Source of the DNA: Streptomyces sp. G-G2
Lineage (GTDB): Bacteria > Actinomycetota > Actinomycetes > Streptomycetales > Streptomycetaceae
Direction: 5' to 3'
DNA length: 64,000 nt
Assembly: GCF_030063135.1 (NCBI RefSeq)
Contig: NZ_JASISO010000031.1
Location: forward strand, 1-64,000
Positions within the stretch are counted from its first letter, which is position 1. Each line of letters opens with the position of its first letter. The position numbers and the translations under genes were made by a program. The notes beneath the pieces were generated by a model that was given only the letters and a program-made list of their open reading frames with translations, ran no database searches and was not told the DNA's origin. This document shows positions 59,049-64,000 of this stretch, piece after piece.

Positions 59049-59222
59049 GCACGCGAGTCTGGCAGCCGCCACGGACACTTCGTACGGGATTTAGGGTCCG
59101 CCTCGACACTTGGTCGACCGATTTCGTCGCGTAATCAAAAGGCAACAACGGAATCACTTGGCGCAGGTGAACACCTCTGCCAGGATCGGCACTCAATTCG
59201 AGCTTTAGCTACGGAGAGCGCG

Positions 59223-60737
59223 ATGGGCAACCGCTTCCAGGTCAAGGACCGTTTCGCAGACGGCGCGCAGTACATCGACGGCCGGCTGAGATCCGGCACC
59301 TCGGGCGCCTCACACACCGTGGTCGACCCGGCCACCGGTCATGAGGTACTCACTTACGAACTGGCGGGCACGGCCGATGTCGACGCGGCCGTGGCCGCCG
59401 CCAAGCGGGCGTTCCCCGGCTGGTCCGGGGCCACCCCGGGCGAGCGCTCGGACGCCCTGCACCGCCTGGCGGCCGTACTGGCCGAGCAGGCGGAGGACTT
59501 CGCCCTCGCGGAGTCCCTCCAGTGCGGGAAGCCGGTGCGGCTGTCCACGGAGTTCGACGTACCGGGGACCATCGACAACACCGCCTTCTTCGCGGGCGCC
59601 GCCCGCCACCTCCAGGGCCAGGCGGCCGCCGAGTACTCCGGCGACCACACCTCCTACGTCCGCCGCGAGGCGATCGGGGTGGTCGGCTCCATCGCTCCCT
59701 GGAACTATCCGCTCCAGATGGCCGCCTGGAAGATCCTCCCGGCGATCGCCGCGGGCAACACGATCGTTCTGAAGCCCGCCGAGCTGACCCCGCTGACCTC
59801 GCTGATGTTCGCCCAGGCGGCCCAGCAGGCCGGCATCCCCGACGGCGTGATCAACATCGTCACCGGGGCGGGCCGCGTCGCCGGTGAGCACCTGGTGGGC
59901 CACCCCGACGTGGTCATGACCTCCTTCACCGGCTCCACCGGAGTCGGCAAGCGGGTCGCGGAGATCGCCACCGCCACGGTCAAGCGGCTCCACCTGGAGC
60001 TGGGCGGCAAGGCCCCCTTCGTCGTCTTCGACGACGCGGACCTCGAGGCCGCCGCCCACGGCGCGGTCGCGGCCTCCCTGATCAACACCGGGCAGGACTG
60101 CACCGCGGCGACCCGCGCCTACGTCCAGCGCCCCCTGCACGACGCCTTCGTCGCCCGGGTGGCCGAGCTGATGGAGACGGTCCGCCTCGGGGACCCCTTC
60201 GACCCGGCCACCGACCTCGGCCCGCTCGTCTCGCACGCGCAGCGCGACCGGGTCGCCGGTTTCGTGGAGCGGGCCCGCGGCTACGCCACCGTCGTCACCG
60301 GCGGGCAGATCCCCGGCGGGGACCTGGTGGACGGCGCCTACTACCGGCCCACCCTGATCGCCGGCGCGGCCCAGGACAGCGAGGTCGTCCAGTCCGAGAT
60401 CTTCGGCCCGGTGCTCGTCGTACTGCCCTTCGACAGCGACGAGGACGGTCTCGCGCTGGCCAACGACACCCCCTACGGCCTCGCGGCCTCCGCCTGGACC
60501 CGCGACGTCTACCGGGCGGGCCGGGCCACCCGCGAGCTGAAGGCGGGCTGCGTCTGGGTCAACGACCACATTCCGATCATCAGCGAAATGCCCCACGGCG
60601 GCTACAAGGCCAGCGGTTTCGGCAAGGACATGAGTGCCTACTCCTTCGAGGAGTACACGCAGGTCAAGCATGTGATGTACGACAACACCGCGGTCGCCGC
60701 GAAGGACTGGCACCGCACGATCTTCGGGGACAGATAA
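59223..60737 (+). CDS. Aminobutyraldehyde-type aldehyde dehydrogenase, second paralogue
   Basis: A 504-residue enzyme starting at ATG 59223 after GGAGAG. Catalytic Glu in LHLELGGKAPFVVFDDADLE, Cys in INTGQDCTAATRAYVQRPLH. The TGQDCTA motif and the C-terminal ISEMPHGGYKASGFGKDMSA match the neighbour at 52281 (NAGQDCTA, VAEMPHGGYKKSGYGKDLSA), so they are paralogues. It probably oxidises another aminoaldehyde from polyamine breakdown. It heads the pot gene row and may be co-transcribed with it. The upstream open frame of more than 1000 codons is a GC shadow. Confidence 0.88.
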   Translation: MGNRFQVKDRFADGAQYIDGRLRSGTSGASHTVVDPATGHEVLTYELAGTADVDAAVAAAKRAFPGWSGATPGERSDALHRLAAVLAEQAEDFALAESLQCGKPVRLSTEFDVPGTIDNTAFFAGAARHLQGQAAAEYSGDHTSYVRREAIGVVGSIAPWNYPLQMAAWKILPAIAAGNTIVLKPAELTPLTSLMFAQAAQQAGIPDGVINIVTGAGRVAGEHLVGHPDVVMTSFTGSTGVGKRVAEIATATVKRLHLELGGKAPFVVFDDADLEAAAHGAVAASLINTGQDCTAATRAYVQRPLHDAFVARVAELMETVRLGDPFDPATDLGPLVSHAQRDRVAGFVERARGYATVVTGGQIPGGDLVDGAYYRPTLIAGAAQDSEVVQSEIFGPVLVVLPFDSDEDGLALANDTPYGLAASAWTRDVYRAGRATRELKAGCVWVNDHIPIISEMPHGGYKASGFGKDMSAYSFEEYTQVKHVMYDNTAVAAKDWHRTIFGDR

Positions 60738-60785
60738 CCATCGCCGCCTGACCAGCGGCCCACCCCTCCCGAAAGGGCACAGCTC

Positions 60786-62039
60786 ATGGAGCAGTTCGAG
60801 CCCGACCGCCTCCCGGCGGCCCAGCTCGCCGCGATGCGGCGCAGCCTCACCAGTGGACGCGGCGCCCTCACCCGCCGCTCGCTGCTGCGCGCGTCCGGCG
60901 TCGGAGCGCTCACCCTCGGCGGCCTGTCGGCGCTCAGCGCCTGCGGCATCCCGCCCGCCAAGCGGGCGGGCACCGGCGAGGCAGCGGCCTCGGACGACCA
61001 CTCGGCCCAGGAGAAGGAGATCAACTTCTCCAACTGGACCGAGTACATGGACACCAGTGACGACGAGAAGACCCGTCCGACCCTGGACGAGTTCACCAAG
61101 CGCACCGGGATCAAGGTCAAGTACACCGAGGACATCAACGACAACGTCGAGTTCTTCGGCAAGATCCGCCCGCAGCTCGCGGCGGGCCAGGACACCGGCC
61201 GCGACCTGATCGTCGTCACCGACTGGCTCGCCGCCCGCATCATCCGGCTCGGCTGGGCGCAGAAGCTCGACCCCGCGCTGCTCCCGCACGCCTTCGCCAA
61301 CCTGTCCCCGCAGTTCCGCAGCCCCGACTGGGACCCGGGCCGCTCCTACAGCTACCCGTGGACCGGCATCTCCACCGTCATCGCCTACAACGCCAAGGCC
61401 ACCGACGGCAAGAAGGTGGACTCGGTCACCCAGCTCCTCGACGACCCCACCCTCAAGGGCCGGGTCGGCTTCCTCACCGAGATGCGCGACAGCGTCGGGA
61501 TGACCCTCCTCGACCAGGGCAAGGATCCGGCGAACTTCACCACCGCCGACTTCGACGGTGCGATCGGACGCCTCCAGAAGGGCGTGGACAGCAAGCAGAT
61601 CCGCCGCTTCACCGGCAACGACTACACCGCGGACCTCGACAAGGGCGACATCGCGGCCTGCCTGGCCTGGGCGGGCGACATCATCCAGCTCCAGGCGGGC
61701 AACCCGGACATCAAGTACGCGATCCCCGCCGCCGGATACATCACCTCCAGCGACAACCTGCTGGTCCCGGCCCACGCCCGGCACAAGGCGAACGCCGAGA
61801 GGCTCATCGACTACTACTACGAGCTTCCGGTCGCCGCCCAGCTGGCCGCCTACATCAGCTACGTCTGCCCGGTCGAGGGCGTCAAGGACGATCTCGCCAA
61901 GATCGATCCGGCGCTCGCGGACAACACCCTGATCGTCCCGGACAAGGCGATGACCGCCAAGTCCCACGCCTTCCGCTCCCTCACCAGTGCGGAAGAGACG
62001 GCGTACGAGGAGAAGTTCACCAAGCTCATCGGCGCCTAG
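60786..62039 (+). CDS. potD: Polyamine ABC transporter substrate-binding lipoprotein (second copy)
   Basis: A 417-residue PotD-like protein with a Tat-type signal and lipobox (RRSLLRASGVGALTLGGLSA then LSAC). Conserved segments INFSNWTEYMDTSDDEKTRP, KVKYTEDINDNVEFFGKIRP and RRFTGNDYTADLDKGDIAAC. It begins 48 bases after the dehydrogenase and is followed by the ATPase and permease, so it is the main binding protein of this importer. The N-terminal 40 residues are longer than usual. Confidence 0.9.
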   Translation: MEQFEPDRLPAAQLAAMRRSLTSGRGALTRRSLLRASGVGALTLGGLSALSACGIPPAKRAGTGEAAASDDHSAQEKEINFSNWTEYMDTSDDEKTRPTLDEFTKRTGIKVKYTEDINDNVEFFGKIRPQLAAGQDTGRDLIVVTDWLAARIIRLGWAQKLDPALLPHAFANLSPQFRSPDWDPGRSYSYPWTGISTVIAYNAKATDGKKVDSVTQLLDDPTLKGRVGFLTEMRDSVGMTLLDQGKDPANFTTADFDGAIGRLQKGVDSKQIRRFTGNDYTADLDKGDIAACLAWAGDIIQLQAGNPDIKYAIPAAGYITSSDNLLVPAHARHKANAERLIDYYYELPVAAQLAAYISYVCPVEGVKDDLAKIDPALADNTLIVPDKAMTAKSHAFRSLTSAEETAYEEKFTKLIGA

Positions 62040-62167
62040 CGCCGCCCGGCGCAGCCCTGCCCCGCCCCGCCCAGCTCAGTCGGTCCGACCGGGCCCGGGC
62101 AGGGCCCGGCCCGCGCCCGGCTCCTGTTCCGGCCCCCCTTGCCCGCACCCAACTCCGGGATCCCTCC

Positions 62168-63319
62168 ATGACTGACAAGACCGAGGGCGGCGACGTCCGC
62201 CTCACCGGGATCAGCAAGCACTACGGCTCCTTCACCGCCGTCCACCCGCTCGATCTCACCATCCCCCAGGGCTCCTTCTTCGCCCTGCTGGGCGCCTCCG
62301 GCTGCGGGAAGACCACCACCCTGCGCATGATCGCGGGACTGGAGGAGCCCTCCACCGGCACGGTCCACCTCGGCGACACCGCGGTCACGCACCTCCCGCC
62401 CTACAAGCGCCCGGTCAACACGGTCTTCCAGAGCTACGCGCTCTTCCCCCACCTCGACGTCACCGAGAACATCGCCTTCGGGCTGCGCCGCCGCGGCATC
62501 AAGTCCGTGAAGAAGCAGGTCGACGACATGCTGGAGCTGGTCCAGCTCGGGCAGTTCGCCCACCGCAAGCCGCACCAGCTCTCTGGCGGCCAGCAGCAGC
62601 GCGTCGCCGTCGCCCGGGCCCTGATCAACCACCCCCAGGTACTGCTCCTCGACGAGCCGCTCGGCGCCCTCGACCTCAAGCTGCGCCGCCAGATGCAGCT
62701 GGAGCTCAAGCGCATCCAGACCGAGGTGGGCATCACCTTCGTGCACGTCACGCACGACCAGGAGGAGGCCATGACCATGGCCGACACGGTCGCCGTGATG
62801 AACGGCGGCCGGGTCGAGCAGCTCGGCGCCCCCGCCGAGCTGTACGAGAACCCCCGCACCACCTTCGTCGCCAACTTCCTCGGCACCTCCAACCTCATCG
62901 AGGCCGAGGTCCTGGAGGCCGGTTCCGCCGACATCACCGTCAGCTCGGCGGGCAGCACGCTGAAGGTCCCCGCCGCGCGATGTTCGACCACGCCCCGTAC
63001 CGGCGGAAAACTGCTGGTCGGCGTGCGCCCCGAGAAGATCTCCCTGGCCCACGCGGACGAGGAGCACACCATCGCGGCGGGCCGCAACAAGGTCCCCGGC
63101 CGGATCATGGACTCCTCCTTCATCGGGGTCTCCACCCAGTACGTCATCGACAGCCCGGTCTGCCCCGAACTGGAGGTCTACGCCCAGAACATCGAGCGGG
63201 ACGCGCGCATGGCGCCCGGCGCCGAGGTGATCCTGCACTGGAACCCCGAGCACACCTTCGCGCTGGACGCGGACCAGGACATCGACGCGGGCGCCCTGAC
63301 GGTGGAGGAGGGGGTATGA
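62168..63319 (+). CDS. potA: Polyamine ABC transporter ATP-binding protein
   Basis: A 383-residue ABC ATPase. Walker A GASGCGKTTTLRMIAG, Q-loop VFQSYALFPHLDVTEN, signature LSGGQQQRVAVARALINHPQ, Walker B LLLDEPLGALDLKLRR and switch VTHDQEEAMTMADTVAVM. The C-terminal TOBE region (GGKLLVGVRPEKISLAH) is the regulatory part found in spermidine/putrescine importers. It overlaps the permease start by four bases (ATGA). Confidence 0.93.
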   Translation: MTDKTEGGDVRLTGISKHYGSFTAVHPLDLTIPQGSFFALLGASGCGKTTTLRMIAGLEEPSTGTVHLGDTAVTHLPPYKRPVNTVFQSYALFPHLDVTENIAFGLRRRGIKSVKKQVDDMLELVQLGQFAHRKPHQLSGGQQQRVAVARALINHPQVLLLDEPLGALDLKLRRQMQLELKRIQTEVGITFVHVTHDQEEAMTMADTVAVMNGGRVEQLGAPAELYENPRTTFVANFLGTSNLIEAEVLEAGSADITVSSAGSTLKVPAARCSTTPRTGGKLLVGVRPEKISLAHADEEHTIAAGRNKVPGRIMDSSFIGVSTQYVIDSPVCPELEVYAQNIERDARMAPGAEVILHWNPEHTFALDADQDIDAGALTVEEGV

Positions 63320-64000
63320 CCACCACCGAAGCCCCGCCCCGGGCCACCGCCGAACCCCCGGTCCACAAGCCCTCCGTACGCAAGCGGCTCGTCCCGTACT
63401 GGCTGCTGATCCCCGGCATCCTGTGGCTGCTCGTCTTCTTCGTCCTCCCGATGGTCTACCAGGCCTCCACCTCGGTGCAGACCGGTTCCCTGGAGGAGGG
63501 CTTCAAGGTCACCTGGCACGTCCAGACCTACTGGGACGCCTTCACCGAGTACTACCCGCAGTTCCTGCGCTCGCTGCTCTACGCGGGCACCGCGACCGCC
63601 CTGTGCCTGCTGCTCGGCTACCCGCTGGCCTACCTGATCGCCTTCCGCGCGGGCCGCTGGCGCAACCTGCTGCTGATCCTGGTCATCGCGCCGTTCTTCA
63701 CCAGCTTCCTGATCCGCACCCTGGCCTGGAAGACGATCCTGGCCGACGGCGGCCCGGTCGTCGGCGCCCTCAACAAGATCGGCTTCCTGGACGTCACCAG
63801 CTGGCTCGGGATGACCGAGGGGGACCGGGTGCTCGCCACCCCGCTCGCCGTGGTCTGCGGTCTGACGTACAACTTCCTCCCCTTCATGATCCTGCCGCTC
63901 TACTCCTCGCTGGAGCGGATCGACACCCGTCTCCACGAAGCGGCCGGGGACCTCTACGCCCGCCCCTTCACCACCTTCCGCAAGGTCACCTTCCCGCTGT
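63316..64000 (+). CDS. potB: Polyamine ABC transporter permease, truncated by the window
   Basis: It starts at ATG 63316 in the potA stop and runs off the right edge after about 228 codons. An N-terminal cytoplasmic segment, then membrane helices YWLLIPGILWLLVFFVLPMV, LLYAGTATALCLLLGYPLAY and NLLLILVIAPFFTSFLIRTL are visible, matching PotB. The EAA loop begins (DTRLHEAAGDLYARPFTTFR) where the window ends. A potC gene is expected next. Confidence 0.9.
   Translation, partial: MTTTEAPPRATAEPPVHKPSVRKRLVPYWLLIPGILWLLVFFVLPMVYQASTSVQTGSLEEGFKVTWHVQTYWDAFTEYYPQFLRSLLYAGTATALCLLLGYPLAYLIAFRAGRWRNLLLILVIAPFFTSFLIRTLAWKTILADGGPVVGALNKIGFLDVTSWLGMTEGDRVLATPLAVVCGLTYNFLPFMILPLYSSLERIDTRLHEAAGDLYARPFTTFRKVTFPL

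Noticed and set aside
55917..60737. A single plus-strand open frame of 1606 codons
   Set aside because: Only its last 505 codons match a known family (aldehyde dehydrogenase from 59223). The rest is antisense to GDPD and deaminase genes or out of frame with the DUF4190 gene, and is Arg, Gly and Ala-rich as expected of GC-driven shadows.
59310..61967. An 885-codon minus-strand frame
   Set aside because: Antisense to the second aldehyde dehydrogenase and PotD; acidic low-complexity translation without motifs.
1..64000. CRISPR arrays, rRNA or tRNA genes
   Set aside because: No regularly spaced repeats of suitable size and no rRNA or tRNA-like sequence was recognised; the only tandem repeats are the short ones listed.

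Overview
This is a very GC-rich chromosomal window from a Streptomyces. The gene order matches the conserved core of the genus that I know from S. coelicolor and relatives: nsdA, amtB-glnK-glnD, ffh, rpsP-khpA-rimM-trmD-rplS, four consecutive type I signal peptidases, yraN-comM-dprA, whiG, rpsB-tsf-pyrH-frr-cdsA-rlmN, then a polyamine catabolism and uptake region. The developmental regulators NsdA and WhiG, frequent GTG starts and strong third-position GC bias support this.

Layout. 1-2.8 kb: the edge of a probable IS982-type transposase, a primase/polymerase-like protein and nsdA. 3.1-7.4 kb: the nitrogen-sensing operon amtB-glnK-glnD, with a probable 169-bp MITE between glnK and glnD. 7.6-13.5 kb: ffh, an FtsH protease, a small methyltransferase and proS. 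13.7-21.7 kb: translation and RNA-processing genes, signal peptidases, a Nudix hydrolase and a DUF2469 protein. 21.8-33.5 kb: yraN-comM-dprA, with comM cut in two by a mobile element. 33.7-41.8 kb: whiG, a TetR regulator, an M23 peptidase, the rpsB to cdsA block and rlmN. 41.9-46 kb: a TPP riboswitch and a thiamine ABC transporter. 46-50 kb: a multidrug-type membrane protein, a LOG-family protein and an ABC exporter pair. 50-64 kb: an aminotransferase, an Lrp regulator, two aminoaldehyde dehydrogenases, two polyamine-binding lipoproteins and potA-potB, interleaved with unrelated housekeeping genes.

The most unusual part is an element of about 8.4 kb (23298-31702). It interrupts comM exactly between the codons for GVLF and LDE, inside the Walker B motif. 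Removing it restores one uninterrupted 541-codon comM frame with no base gained or lost. It carries a Tn554-like module on the minus strand (two overlapping tyrosine recombinases and a TnpC-like coiled-coil protein). On the plus strand, convergent to it, is a tightly packed, AT-richer three-gene operon: a PD-(D/E)xK-like nuclease, a small winged-helix protein, and an SMC/Rad50-like ATPase with a CPTC zinc-hook motif. This has the architecture of the ABC three-component (ABC-3C) conflict systems, so I infer an anti-phage or anti-plasmid module carried by a comM-targeting transposon. A perfect 12-bp hairpin separates the two convergent operons.

In the right-hand third, the aminotransferase, the Lrp-type regulator, the two dehydrogenases and the PotABD-type importer together suggest uptake of putrescine or spermidine and oxidation through aminobutyraldehyde to GABA.
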